This document shows, piece by piece, positions 48,542 through 60,538 of a stretch of DNA of 64,000 nucleotides (positions are counted from its first letter, which is position 1; each line of letters starts with the position of its first letter). The DNA comes from Cymodocea nodosa (taxonomy: Eukaryota > Streptophyta > Magnoliopsida > Alismatales > Cymodoceaceae): positions 7,757,501 through 7,821,500 of the forward strand of contig CM072339.1 of assembly GCA_036874045.1 (NCBI GenBank). Reading direction: 5' to 3'. The position numbers and the translations under genes are program-made. Under the pieces are notes generated by a model. That model saw nothing but the letters and a program-made list of their open reading frames with translations. It did no database searches and was not told where the DNA came from.

Positions 48542-49266
48542 GAAATAGATATATGTTAGTAAAAAAAAAAACTTATTTTAAATATAATCACAGTTCAACT
48601 GAAAGAAATTATTGGTTTTACCAAAATATATAATATATATATATATATCTTGTTACGATCACATCGAAAGGATCCATCGATTTGATCGAAACATAAAAAT
48701 ATAAAAAAAAAAATATTATATTAAGTAAAATGTCGGTTTTATCGAAGCATGGTATCAGTTCAACCGATAGAAAAAAGAAAAAAAGTATTTATTTTTGATT
48801 CAACCGAGGAAATATAATGGTTTGACCGAAATTCTAAAATGATGAAAACTTAAGAGTCGGTTAGATTGAAAATTCTTTGGTCTTGACCGAATTAAAAATT
48901 ATTATTATAATTATTTTTATTAGTTATAACTTTACGAGAGGTCCATTGAGTCACGCTTAACTCAATGAACTTACTCTATTCATTCTAGGATAAGTTAACG
49001 AACTTACTTTGTTGAGTTAACTATAACTCAACGAAGTACTGTAGTTAAGTCCATAGACTTAGTCCGTGGAGTTAACTGTAACTCTACGGAGAAGTGAGAG
49101 AGAAAGTGAGAGTTTACGCAGAAAAATGGCCCAATTACGTGCCAAAAACTTAGGGTTTATTTATATTAAAACTTAGGATTTGGGGGTATTATCCGTAGAA
49201 ATCATTTAGAACTTAGAATAGTAGAGATCAAAATTGTTTCATTTTGTAACACCACAAAGATACAAG
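48542..49266 (+). promoter_or_regulatory. pol-ORF2 spacer, copy F, with empty copia site
   Basis: 'accgaaa' units, a TA repeat (48636-48648), an inverted word gttgagtta-acta-taactcaac (49011-49032), the unoccupied counterpart of the solo-LTR site (gactt, 49056-49060), and TATA-like TTTATTTATATT (49157-49168) about 100 nt before the ORF2 ATG. Confidence 0.6.
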
Positions 49267-50299
49267 ATGACGCTAGAATTCTAGGAAGTAGTTGACACTA
49301 CAAGATTTCTCAAGGAGTTAGAGGAATGGCATACATGACAAAAGATCAGGAACACGACATAGGAGAAAGAATTAGAAAAGGTAGAATCTGATATTTTCTA
49401 CTAGAGAAAAGTTTTGGTTGATTTAAATACTAGAATACCTCAAATAATAGAAACAAGAATCAAAGTAGCAACATAAGTGGTTGTAAATAGAGAAAGGAGA
49501 ATTAGACCAAACAATGAGGTTTCCCTAGAGTTGATCTGGTGAAAGTCACGACTATGGTTTGTAAGACATATTGTTGGACACGCTCGGTGGGAAATCAGGG
49601 AGCAACATAAGAAAGCAACTGAAGAACCTGTAGTTGAAGTGCCGATTGCTAAAAAACCTGTTACTGAGGAACAACAGCCAGGACCATCCATTCCACTACC
49701 AAGGCTGTTAGAAAGAGCAGCATTTTTGGGGCCAACGATGCTAGAGGAATGGAAAGATTTTGTAGAGCTTGTTAAAGTTGCCAAGAGCCAAAGAAATTCT
49801 AAAGATATGGCTGTGGCAAAGACACATTTACTATATGATGCACTCTGCAAGAAAATGGCTAAAGAAAAGTTGCGGGCCCAATATAAAATTAAAGTAGAAC
49901 AACATTGTAAAGTAGCTAGATCACTAGTTGCAAGAGAAACTAACGCTGGTCCTTCCAGACTAGTAACTATTAAGCAGGAAGAGCTAGTACCTGTGGCTTG
50001 AGGGCTCAAAGAGCCCAGTTTTGTAAACTTAGTCTTAGAGGAGGAAGAGGAAGAATAGGCACAACTAATTAGAAGAAAAGGAAAGGAGATAGTGCCTGAG
50101 GCTAAGGAGATAGTAAAATCTAAACCTATACCATCAGTAAGGCCTAAAGAGCCCATTTTTGTTAGTTTGCTATTTGAATCTGAGGAGGACCAGGAGTAGT
50201 AGCAGCAAGAGTAAAGAGGAGAAGAAAATAGGTTGAAATTAGCCTGCAGCCTATACAAATAGAAGAAACTGAAGTTAGGGTAGAATATACTGTGCTTGT
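49267..50299 (+). pseudogene. ORF2 copy 5, N-terminal half
   Basis: ATG at 49267 with the conserved MTLEF start, then stops. The open piece 49639-50001 has VTEEQQPGPSIPLP, FVELVKVAKSQRNSKDMAV and LRAQYKIKVEQHCK. Acidic linkers with 'EEEE' runs follow to about 50290. Ends at a copia LTR terminus at 50300, before the globular domain. On the minus strand this region also shows a long open frame (50258-49440), which I regard as a shadow. Confidence 0.7.
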
Positions 50300-51355
50300 T
50301 GTTGAGTATTTTGTTTTGATGATGTGTGCTGAATGAAAGTAATCATATTTACTCAATTACTATTGCTTGTGAAAAGAAATTAAAAACATTAATTAATACA
50401 GAAAAAGCTTACTGATATAAATACTTGTCTGTATTGGATCTGAAAATATAGCAAGTTAAATAACTAGTTATTTCGTTGCATTAATTTCTCATTTAACTAA
50501 ACGTAACGTGTGTTTTTTTATTGAAAATCATGATATGTTTTAAAGTTATATCTTGTATCATGAACAGTGCACGTTTAGACAACTCGTTAAGTTAGAGTGT
50601 TATTTGTATAGAGGTCACATGAGAACTCGTTAAGTTAGAGGCTTAAAGGTTGAAATAGGTCACGTGAGAACTTGTTAAGTTAGTGAGTAAAAGAAGAGAC
50701 AAACTCGTTAAGTTAGTGTTGTACACGTGGTGAAATTAAAGGTTACAAATGTTATATTGTATCACGTGAGGTGCACATGTTTAACTCGTTAAGTTAACAT
50801 AACTAAATGCATTGGGTTGCTATATTGAACACTAAGGCAACACAGTAGGTTAGCATTATAAACTTAAGTTGTTATTTTTGCACGTGGTAAAATTCTTATT
50901 ATAAAAACATTTGTTTATTACTGGTTCATTGAGTTATCTATAACACAATGGAGTTGGTTCGTTGAGTTATCGTAATACCACAAATTTAGTTCGTTGAGTT
51001 AGCTACAATATTTGTCACGTGAGTTGGCACATGAGGAACTCATTAAGTTAAAAATGTTAAGTTATATATCTACTTGTGTTACTCGTTTAGTTAACATAAA
51101 GTAACGACAATTTATTATTACACTTGATGAAAAATTTTGGACGAGAAAGTTTATTTTGTAGGAAATTTTTCAAAGATTCAAGATTGATGATTAAAGAAAA
51201 TTTGAAATGTAAATGTGGGTTAGAACTTGTGTATTTCGATGAAGGAAAAAGAGAAGACGTGAAGAAGTGGAAAATTGGTAGTGATTAAACATGGAGGATA
51301 TGCATGAAATGAAGATATAAAAGGCATAGAATTCTCGTTGATCAACTATCCCTAC
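50300..51355 (+). repeat. copia LTR fragment (TGTTGAG family), second plus copy
   Basis: Begins at TGTTGAGTATTTTG inside ORF2 copy 5 and follows the LTR in plus orientation with cacgtg and aactcgttaagttag words, to 'ctatccctac', where LTR A of element P begins. A short gap within the last part (gatcaactatcc) compared with 44510-44580 shows an internal deletion. Confidence 0.85.
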
Positions 51356-52708
51356 TGTAGGATCGTTGTATCACAAGAGGGGGGGTGAATTGTGTCTTTA
51401 GCAATTAAAATTACCAACAGATAAAACAGGAGCACAAAACACTCGTAAATAAAATTCTATTATTTATAAACTTTAAAGACAGAATGTACAATATCTTTTC
51501 AGCTCAATTCCCTTCTTGACGGTTTTGATATAGTAATGTCCGATATACAATTCAAGTAGAAAATGAAGTCCTTATTCAAAACTAATTTCGAATTGTATAA
51601 AACCTGATCTTTATGCACATAGCTCCTTTCCTTCTTTTTGCTCAACTTCTATATCTCTTCTTCTCTAGTTGTCGAATTTCTAGACTACTTGCGTTTGCAG
51701 CTCCTTTTCTGAAATTGCTTGGAATTTCAAACTTCTTCTGATGTTGGAGAATTTTTCTAAATATGAATATTCAAACTTAACTTTTTAGTTAGGGATCTAG
51801 ATTGAATATTCAGACTTGGTTTTTGAGATTGGGATCCTCTAATGTAATGTAGCTTGTACTCTCTATTAGTAGTCAAACTCTATCTTCATGTTCAGCATGC
51901 TCATTCACTTAATCCATAATCCATGTACTAATTTTTCCTTTAATTCAAATTACTATCTTTTTGAATTTCCACTTTCTCCACTATCATTTTGAATTTCCAC
52001 GATCTCCACTCATAGATTCACCAAAACTTTATCTTCCTCGAGTTTTGTGGAATATCTTCTAAGTCTTCGTTTTAGTCGAACACTTATCCTTTAAGTTTTG
52101 TAAAAACTCAAACACTTATCTGTAACTCTTCGAGTTTTTGTACCTGCAAAATATGTGACTGAACATAGCAAACTTATCTATTCCTTAGTCATTTTATAAA
52201 ACTCGAACAGTTATCTATCCATACGTATAAAAACTCGAACACTTATCTATAACTCTTTGAGTTTTTGCACCTATAAAACACGTGACTGAATATAGCAAAC
52301 TTATCTATTCATTAGTCATTTTATAAAACTCAAACAATTATCTATCCATGTGTATAAAAACTCAAACACTTATCTAACTCTTCAATTTTCATTACCGAAC
52401 GCACATGGAAAACACGTGACAACTTAAAACATTAAAAACACATGTGTAGATAACTTAACTATATGAGTTTTTTTAACATAACTCTTCGACTAAATTGAAA
52501 TGTTAACTATCCAAAAGTTTAACTATGAAATGCTAACTATCCGAAAACTTTAACTATTCAAAAACTATAACTATATGAATTTTTTAAAATGAAACTTTCT
52601 GATAACTGGTCAACATTTAATTACGCGACTATTATATTTAGAAAATATTATTTAGACTTATTTAAAAACTTTAATAAAGCATTCATCATCAAAACAAAAT
52701 TCCTAACA
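51356..52708 (-). repeat. copia LTR A, TGTTAGG family (3' LTR of P)
   Basis: Minus TGTTAGGAATTTTG (52708) to GATCCTACA (51356), 1353 bp. The U5 side has the SIRE-like 'cacaagagggggggtgaattg'. Words such as aactcgaacacttatct, aactcttcgagttt and taactatccgaaa are frequent at 52040-52600. It shares the U5 end but not U3 with the TGTTGAG family. Confidence 0.9.
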
Positions 52709-53031
52709 ATCTCCCCCTTTTTGATGATGTCAAAACCTAATAAGTCAAATAATCTTCTCACCCTTTTTGGCATTATAAAAAAGTAAATAAAATGTAAGGA
52801 AGAAAAACTTGCTAAGTATATATTGTTCAAAAAGATATTGTTTTTTTTATTTTAAACATGCATAACTATCATGGATAAGAATAAACTGTTTAAATAAAAC
52901 TGTTTTAAACATAAATTGTTAAAAACAAGTATATGATCATTAAATGCAGTAAACAGTTTACAAAGATTATACAAGTAAGTTTTCGGTAACAAATTACAAT
53001 AAATAAATCATGCAATACATAATTTGTATAA
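52709..53031 (-). other. Polypurine tract and ORF2 3' flank, element P
   Basis: Minus AAAAAGGGGGAGATT directly before the LTR (52709-52722), plus a weaker copy, AAAAAGGGTGAGAAG, at about 52755-52769. Otherwise non-coding. Confidence 0.8.
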
Positions 53032-55597
53032 TCACAAGCCTCTTTGTCTTCGAAAAAGATTGATTAGAGTATTTGAAATTTGCCTTACAATTTTTGTACT
53101 TACTTTGTTGATCTGATCTATTATTGTTGATCTAAATTAGAATGTGAAACTTGTGATGGTTGCTGTAAAAATTCAGTATTTATGTCTGTATGTAAATCTG
53201 TATGTATATTTGTATGTATACCTATATTTGTATCTATATGATGCTGTTGTTCTGAAAACTGTGTCGACTATTGCTGTCATTATTGTGATTGATTTTGCCA
53301 ATCATGTTGTTGTTGCTGTCGAATTACAGGTGTATCTGCTTCCTGGTATTTTTGTAGTTCCTTTGTAGGGAAAGATCTTGATTTTAATCTTTTCTGTGGC
53401 GAAGGTGTAATATCTGTTTGACTTGCCACAATTCTCAAAAGTGTATCACCATAAAATAATTTACTTTGCAAGTTTAAGATATGAGAAATGAAAATATCAT
53501 ACCAGTTCACCTATATATGGTTAATTAATGCATATGTAGCATAAAGACAACATCTGCCAACTTCTACACTATGACCAAACCTTTGAAAGAGTGAAGCATG
53601 TAGTATTTTTGCAATAAAATGTGCTTGGCCATTTAAATCATTTAGTAATCTCATTGAATTGTTGGTAGTCAGATCTTTGGCGAAACTTTTAGTGTCCCAT
53701 CCCAATTGATAAACTTGTTTTCTTTTTGATAATTTAACTCAATTTTTCAGACCGAGTACTTGATAAAGTAATTTTGGAGTTAAATATATATCGTAGTCTT
53801 GTATATTGGAAACAGGAATACCTTCTTCTACTATTAAGTTTGAGTAAAAACAACTTATAATTTCTGGTATAACTAGATGGCCTGGCTGTTGTGGAAGTAG
53901 AGTCAGCAAGCCTTGAAATTCAAACATCTCTCGTATATGTGCCATCCTTTCAAACTTAACTGGTCTTGAATATAAAACTATAAAAGTTTTATATGTTTGA
54001 AATTTTTCATAACAAGAACTATTTTTGAACCATAACAATGTATTTTCGTTTAAATTTTGTTTAGGATTAGGTATTTTCCTCTCATGATATTCTAATCTAG
54101 GACTTGTTTCAACATTATTAGCAGCATCTATATTTGCAGATCTTTTAGAACTAGTGGAATTTCTATCAAAGCTAGTATAAATGTCTAAAATATTTGTTAT
54201 TGTCGTATCAATAATCTACTAAATTTTCTCTGTTTGTACTTCTTGAAACATATCAATATTGACAGTCTCTGTATTTTTCTGTCTATCAGTAACATTTATG
54301 TCAATAATTGATCTATATAACAATTGTCTCTATATGAAAGAATGTTCTATATGTGTCTGTGTAATAGAATCATCCTGTATTTCTGAAATTTCTATAATTG
54401 AGACATTAACAGTGTTATATTTTATTTGTAACTGTGTAGTTTGTTGATTATATACATTTATCAACAAATATACTGTATATTGTAACAGACATAACCACAT
54501 GTACAAATTGTAGTATAAGCAACTATACCAAAACTTAAAAGTCTCTATCCAAGAAACAGTAAGAGGAAGAATAGTTGTACATTCCTCTTCAGATGAAATA
54601 TCATCAAAATTCATAGACTCAATGTCTATGTCATCAAAAATATCATCAAGATTGATATCATCTGTATATATATCATCAAAATTTCCTACATGTTCTCTTT
54701 CCGTAGGAAAAGAATGTTGTCTTACAGCATAATGTGAAAAATTGTCCATTGTATTAAAAGAAACATTATGCACTAATGTGACACAATACCTTAGAGTGTA
54801 TGCTTGTAATCTGATATTTGTCACATCTGCTAGGATTCCTGAAACAAAATTCTGTCTAGCTTGTGCAATGGAACATAGTTTTCCATTTTTCAATGATTCT
54901 TCTCTTTACTACAATATGCCTTGTACACTTGTAGTTAGTCCAAAATATTCTAATGTCTTCTTCTTTTTCCGACCATATGTCTGCAGTGTTTCTGGTTGTT
55001 TAGGAGGTTCTAAAGTTTTCCTAATTTCTCCTATCAAAGACACCTGTGGTCTTGATGGTCCTTCACTATGATGCATAGGTGGAATAATGGAATATAGAGT
55101 TTTAAGCTCTCAACCTCTACCATTTTTAGTTGATAAACTTTTTGTCCTTCAATACGAAGACCCATTTTCCAAATGGTAGCTTTCTATTCATCAATAAATT
55201 GTTGAATGTTGTCTAAAACAGCTAGGGGAAAATAATGTTGGGAATATAAAGACTCTAATTCCCTATTGGCATTTTCTATCATTGGTCCTCATTTCTTTCC
55301 ATAATAAGTGATAGATTGTATCAATTTTTCAAGTACATGTCCAGAACTTGTAACAACCATAGGGTGAGGTTGTAAAGTTTGTTTCCATAGTTGTAATGCA
55401 AAAAGTTCGATCTATTTTAGTCTAAACTTTGTTTCAGGATAATTTTGAATAAATTTCCAATAGAAATTTTTCTTGTCTTGAACAGCTTTTCTAATTTCAT
55501 GTAGTATTTCATTGAAAAAAGTATATGTTTGGAATTTGTTAACTTCTATTTTTGGTTGTGAAAAGTTAAATCTTAAACTTGCTTATATCAGAAATTC
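53032..55597 (-). pseudogene. ORF2 copy 6, broken
   Basis: Joined at 55597 to Athila LTR sequence, so its extreme N-terminus is missing. Pieces: 55570-55400 (FNEILHEIRKAVQDKKNF), 54893-54330 (acidic DDIFDDIDIESMNFDDI, then a hydrophobic stretch), 54038-53739 (RPVKFERMAHIREMFEFQGL, LLYQVLGLKN), 53705-53511 (LNDLNGQAHFIAKILHASLF), and 53510-53280 (MNWYDIFISHILNLQ, SKLFYGDTLLRIVAS, poly-Gln). After stops come a His-Thr-x-Ile repeat region (53160-53240) and a coiled coil ending FRRQRGL at 53032. Closely matches copy 7. No catalytic motif recognised. Confidence 0.75.
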
Positions 55598-56115
55598 CTT
55601 TTTAGAAGTAAACAAACAACCTTTCACACAAATTAGATATTTATTCCAATTTGTATTTTTAACCGCAAGTACACAGTGTATATTGTATTTGTGTGCAAGT
55701 ATAGGTTGATCCCATAGAGAATTGAGTAAGAATTGTGTACTGTTCTATTTTTAATAATGAAATTTATATATTCAATAAGCACTCCATTGAGTTATAGCTA
55801 ACTCAACAGACTAAGCTCGTGGAATTAAGTTAACTCCACGAAGCTATCTTTTTAGTTTAATACTGCTATTTACAGAGGAATTCGGCCAACCATTAGGTGG
55901 TTCCACAGATTGTAAATAACATCAATTAAGCTCTTTAATGCTAGTTAATATTAGATTTATCATTCAGCAACACTAACATTCAAATATTTCAAACAATAAC
56001 CATTAAAATCTTCAAGTATCAAGTACTAATCAATTTCAGTAAACTATAAAACTATTTTCTATTTTCTGAATCAAACAAACATGAAACATTTATGATAATG
56101 ACAATACTAACATAG
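55598..56115 (-). repeat. Athila LTR fragment inside element P
   Basis: Corresponds to about 6905-7460 of LTR 1 (PBS-side part): gaagtaaacaaacaacctt, gtgtgcaagtataggt, aattcggccaaccatt and tccacagattgtaaata are all kept, with gttatagctaactcaac at 55790-55808. Both ends are joints, to ORF2 on one side and copia gag on the other. Confidence 0.88.
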
Positions 56116-56335
56116 GAGGACGATTAGTGGTCTATCCTTCAATCATAACTAAGATTTCAAAATTATCCATTTTAAACAGATGATCTGAAGTAAATGACAG
56201 GAAAAACTAATTCCTAAATAGAGAAATGAAGGCTTTTCGGATGCTTTAAATAGTTTAAGTGCACTAATACTAGTTGTAGCAGAGCGAAGTAAATCTAACA
56301 AAAATAAGTGAAAAACAAAAGCTCTGATACCAGTT
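56116..56335 (-). pseudogene. copia leader, PBS and gag start, element P
   Basis: PBS complement gctctgatacca at 56321-56332, 3 nt from LTR B. At 56150-56116 the minus strand reads degraded codons ending NRPP, as in the copia gag start (YEGQNLNRPP at about 24205). The fragment stops there at the join with the Athila LTR piece. Confidence 0.8.
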
Positions 56336-57559
56336 TGTAGGATCATCTGTATCACAAGAGGGGGGGTGAATTGTGTCTTTAGTAATTAAAATACTAGCAG
56401 ATAAAACAAGAGCACAAAACACTCGTAAATGAAATTCTATTCTTTATGTAAGGACAGAATTTACAATATATTTTCAACTCAATTCCCTACTTGACGGTTT
56501 TGATATAAAAATGTTCGATATACAATTTGAATATAACAATAAAGCTCTTATTGAAAACTAATTTTGAATTGTATAAAACCTAATCTTTCTTTGTCTTCGC
56601 TCAGCTTCTATATCTCTTCTTCTCTAGTTGTCGAATTTCCAGACTTCTTACATTTGCAGCTCCTTTTCTGAAATTGCTTAGAATTTTAAACTTCTTCTAA
56701 TGTTGGAGAACTTTTCAGAATATGAATATTCAAACTTAACTTTTTAGTTAAGGATCCGAATTGAATATTCAGACTTGGTTTTCAAGATTGGGATCCCCTA
56801 CTATAATGTAGCTCGTACTCTCTATTTGTAGTCGAACTTTGTTGTCTTTCATGTTCAGCATGTTCATCCACTTAATCCATAATCCACGTACTAATTTTCC
56901 CTTTAATCCAAATTACTTTCTATTTGAATTTCCACTTTCTCCACTAACATTTTGAATTTCCACGATCTCCACTTTGTAGATTCACCAAAACTTTATCTTC
57001 CTAGAGTCTTGTAGAATATCTTCTAAGTCTTCGATTTAGTCGAACACTTATCATTTAAGTCTTGTAAAAACTCAAATACTTATCATTTAACTCTTCGAGT
57101 TTTTACACCTGCAAAACACGTGACTAAACAAAGAAACTTATCTATTCGTTAGTCATTTTATAAAACTCGAATAGTTATCTATCCATGTGTATAAAAACTC
57201 AAACAGTTATCTAACTATTTGATTTTTCATTACCAAATGCACATGGAAAACATGTGACAACTTAAAACATTAAAAACACACGTGTAGATAACTTAACTAT
57301 ACGAGTTTCTAACATAAAGTATTCGACAAAAATGAGACGTTAACTATCTAAAAGTTTAACTATCCGAAACGTTAACTATCTGAAAGTTTAACTATTGCAA
57401 ATCTAATTCTTCAGAAATCTTTAATTTATCCGACATAAAAATGAAACTTTCTGATAATCTGTTAATTATTATACTTAGAGAAATATACTTAGAGAATATT
57501 ATGTAGACTTATTTAAAAATTTTAATAAAACATATATCATCAAAATTAAATACCTAACA
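56336..57559 (-). repeat. copia LTR B, TGTTAGG family, shared
   Basis: Minus TGTTAGGTATTTAATTTTG (57559) to GATCCTACA (56336), 1224 bp. Paired with LTR A by sequence, with PBS on its low side and polypurine tract on its high side. Confidence 0.92.
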
Positions 57560-57883
57560 ATCTCCCCCTTTTTGATGATGTCAAAACCTAATAAGTCACA
57601 TAATTTATATCTCCCCCTTTTTGGCATTATAAAAAAGTAAACAAACTATTTTCTCCCCCTTTAGGAAGTTAAGCAAGTTAAATGTAAGGAAGGAAATCTT
57701 ACTAAGTATATATTAATCAAAACGATAGTTTCAAACATACATAAAATTTATGGATTAAGCATAAACTGTTTAAACATAAACTGTGAAAAATAATCACGTA
57801 ACATTAAAATCAGTAAACAATTGACATAATAGTTTTGGTTACAAATTACAAAAAATAAATCATGTAATACATAATTTGTATAA
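57560..57883 (-). other. Three polypurine-like tracts and ORF2 3' flank
   Basis: Minus-strand AAAAAGGGGGAGA at 57560-57574, another at about 57610-57622, and AAAGGGGGAGA at about 57651-57662. The first abuts LTR B. Otherwise non-coding. Confidence 0.75.
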
Positions 57884-60538
57884 TCACAAGCCTCTTTGTC
57901 TTCGAAAAATATCAATCAGAGTATTTGAAATTTTCTTTGCAATTTCTGCACTAACTCTGTTTATCTGATCAAGTAATGCTTGATCTAAATCATTTTGAGA
58001 AACTTGTGATGGTTGCTATAAAAATTCAGTATGTATGTCTATATCTATACCTGTATGTATTTCTGTATGTATACCTTGTTGTATATTTGTATGTATATCT
58101 TGTTGTATATCTGTATGTTGCTGTAAATTGTGTGGATTGTTGTTGTTGCTGTTGCGACTATGTTTGCCGATCTTGTTGTTGTTGTTGTCTGAGGATAGGT
58201 GTATCTGCTTCCTAGTAATTTTGGAGTTCCTTTGCAGAGAAAGATCTTGACTTTAATCTTTTCTATGGCCAAGGTGTAATATCTGTTTGACTTGCCACAA
58301 TTCTCAAAATCGTATCACCATAAAATAATTTACTTTACAAATGTAAGATATGAGAAACAAAAATATCATACCAGTTCACTTGTATATGGTTTATTAATGC
58401 ATATGTAGCATAAAGACAACATCTGCCAACTTTTTCCCTATGACCAAACCTCTGAAACAATGTAGCATGTAATATTTTTGCAATAAAACGTGCTTGGCCA
58501 TTTAAGTCATTTAGTAATGTCAATGGTTTGTTGGTAGTTGGATCTTTGGCTAAACTTGTAATGTCCCATCCCAATCGATAAACTTGTTTTCTTTCTGATA
58601 ATTTAACTCCATTTCTCAGACCAAGTACTTGATGAAGTAAATCTGGAGTTAAATATATGTCATTGTCTTTTATATTAGAAATAGGAATACCTTCTTCCAT
58701 TGTTAAGTTTGAGTAAAAACAACTGATAAGTTCGGGTATAGCAAGATGGCCTAGCTATTGTGGAAGTAGAGTCAACAAGCCTTGAAATTCAAACAGTTCT
58801 TGTATGTGTGCCATCCCTTCAAACTTAACTGGTCTTGAATATAAAACTGTAAAAGTTTTATATGTCTGAAATTTGTCATAACAGGAATTATTTCTGAACC
58901 ATAATAGTGTATTTTCATCTAAACTCTGTTCAGGATTAGGTATTTTCCTGTCATGATATTCTAAAATGGGACTTGTTTCAAAGTTATTAGCAGCATCTAA
59001 ATTTGCAGATCTTTCAAAACCGGTGCAATTGCCATCAAAACTATTATAAATGTTTGAAGTATCTTGTATTGTTGTATTAATAATCTACTGAAATTCTTAT
59101 ATGTGTTCTTCTAGAAACATTTCATTAGCAACAATCTCTATAATAATCTGTATATTAACAACATGTATATTTATATTTGATCTATACAACTGTCTCTGTA
59201 GGAAAGAATGTTCTATATCTGTTTGCGGAATAGAATCATCTTGTATTTCTGAAATTTGTATATGTGAGACATTGGTAGTATCATATTCTATTTGTAACTA
59301 TGTATGTTGTTGATTATATACATTTATCAACAAGTATACTATATACTGTAACAAACATAACCATATATATAAAGTGTAGTATAAGCAACTATACCAAAAT
59401 TCAAAAGTCTCTGTTCGAGATACAGTAAGAGGAAGAATATCTGTACATTCCTCTTTAGATGAAATATCTTCAAAATTCATAGACTCAATGTCTATGTCAT
59501 CAAAAATATCATCAAATTGAATATCATCTGTATATGTATCATCAAAATTTCCTGCATGCTCTCTTTCCGTAGGAAAAGAATGTGTGCTTGCAGCATTGTG
59601 TGAAAAACTGTCCATTGTATGAAAAGATACATTATGCACTAATGTGACCAATGTCTGTCCAACTTCTGCAATGGAGCATAGTTTTCCAAACTGTCCATTG
59701 TATACCTTAGAGTATATGCTTGTAAGCCAATATTTGTCACATCTGCTGAGATTCTTGACAAAAATGTCTGTCCAGCTTCTGCAATGGAGCATAGTTTTCC
59801 ATTTTTCACTGATTCTTCTTTTTGCTGCAATATTCCTTGTACACCTGTAGTTAGTCCAAAATATTCAATTGTCTTTTTCTTTTTTTGACTATATGTCTAT
59901 AGTGTTTCAAGTTGTTCAAGAGATTCTAAAATTGTCTTAATTTCTCCTATTAAAGGCACCTAGGGTCTTGATGGTCCTTCACCATGATGCCTAGGTTCTA
60001 ATAATGGAATATAGAGTTTTAAGCTCTCAACCTCTACCATTTTGAGTTGATAAACTCTTTGTCCTTCACTTCAAAGGCCCATTTTCCTAGTGGTAGTTTT
60101 TTGTTCATCTATATACTGTTTAATATCATCTAAAGCAGTTGGGGGAAAATAATGTTGGGAATACAAGGATTGTAATTCCCTATTTGCATTTTCGATAATT
60201 GGTCCCCACTTCTTTCCATAGTAGGTGATAGACTGTATTGATGTCTCTAGTACATGTCCAGAACTTACAACCGCAGGGTTAGGTTGTAAATTTCTTTTCC
60301 ATAAATGCAATGCAGAAAGTTCAATCTATTTTAGTCTAAACTGTGTTTCACCATAATTTCGAATAAATTTCCAACAGAAATTTTTCTCATCTTGAATAGC
60401 TTTTCTTATTTTGTGTAGTACTTCATTTGAAAAAGTGTACCTAGAGTAGATGTCGTTGATTTCACTTTGTATTTTCTGAATTTCCAGCTCTCTTTTTTGC
60501 ACTTTTGTCATTCCACGTCCTCTTCCACATCCTAACAT
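57884..60538 (-). pseudogene. ORF2 copy 7, most complete layout, broken
   Basis: ATG at 60538 (MLGCGRGRGMTKVQKREL, basic and Gly-rich), then EIQKIQSEINDIYSRYTF and VLHKIRKAIQDEKNF. After a stop comes 60310-60071 (YYGKKWGPIIENANRELQSL), then acidic QFDDIFDDIDIESMNFEDI (59792-59298), EGIPISNIKDNDIYLTPDLL and VLGLRNG, LNDLNGQARFIAKILHATLF and IQVNWYDIFVSHILHL (58700-58335). It ends with poly-Gln, a repeated His-Thr-x-Ile stretch (58030-58120) and a coiled coil (LDQINRVSAEIAKKISNTLI) ending FRRQRGL at 57884. Stops occur between pieces. The start is supported by a TATA-like box 103 nt upstream. Confidence 0.78.

Larger units (their letters stand above)
51356..57559 (-). mobile_element. Composite element P: copia LTRs and PBS carrying ORF2
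   Basis: Minus order: LTR B (57559-56336), tRNA-iMet PBS (56332-56321), about 200 bp with the beginning of copia gag, a 520-bp piece of Athila LTR, ORF2 copy 6, copia polypurine tract, LTR A (52708-51356). No pol at all, so non-autonomous. LTR B also has a polypurine tract on its far side followed by another ORF2, so it is shared with a tandem copy. Confidence 0.82.

Noticed and set aside
49440-50258. 272-residue minus-strand open frame
   Set aside because: Ser-rich antisense of the Glu/Lys-rich ORF2 copy 5; composition and overlap mark it as a shadow.
51351-57564. 5-bp target duplication around element P
   Set aside because: cctac on the left does not match the right flank; LTR B is followed by a polypurine tract, so P's right border is another element's end.
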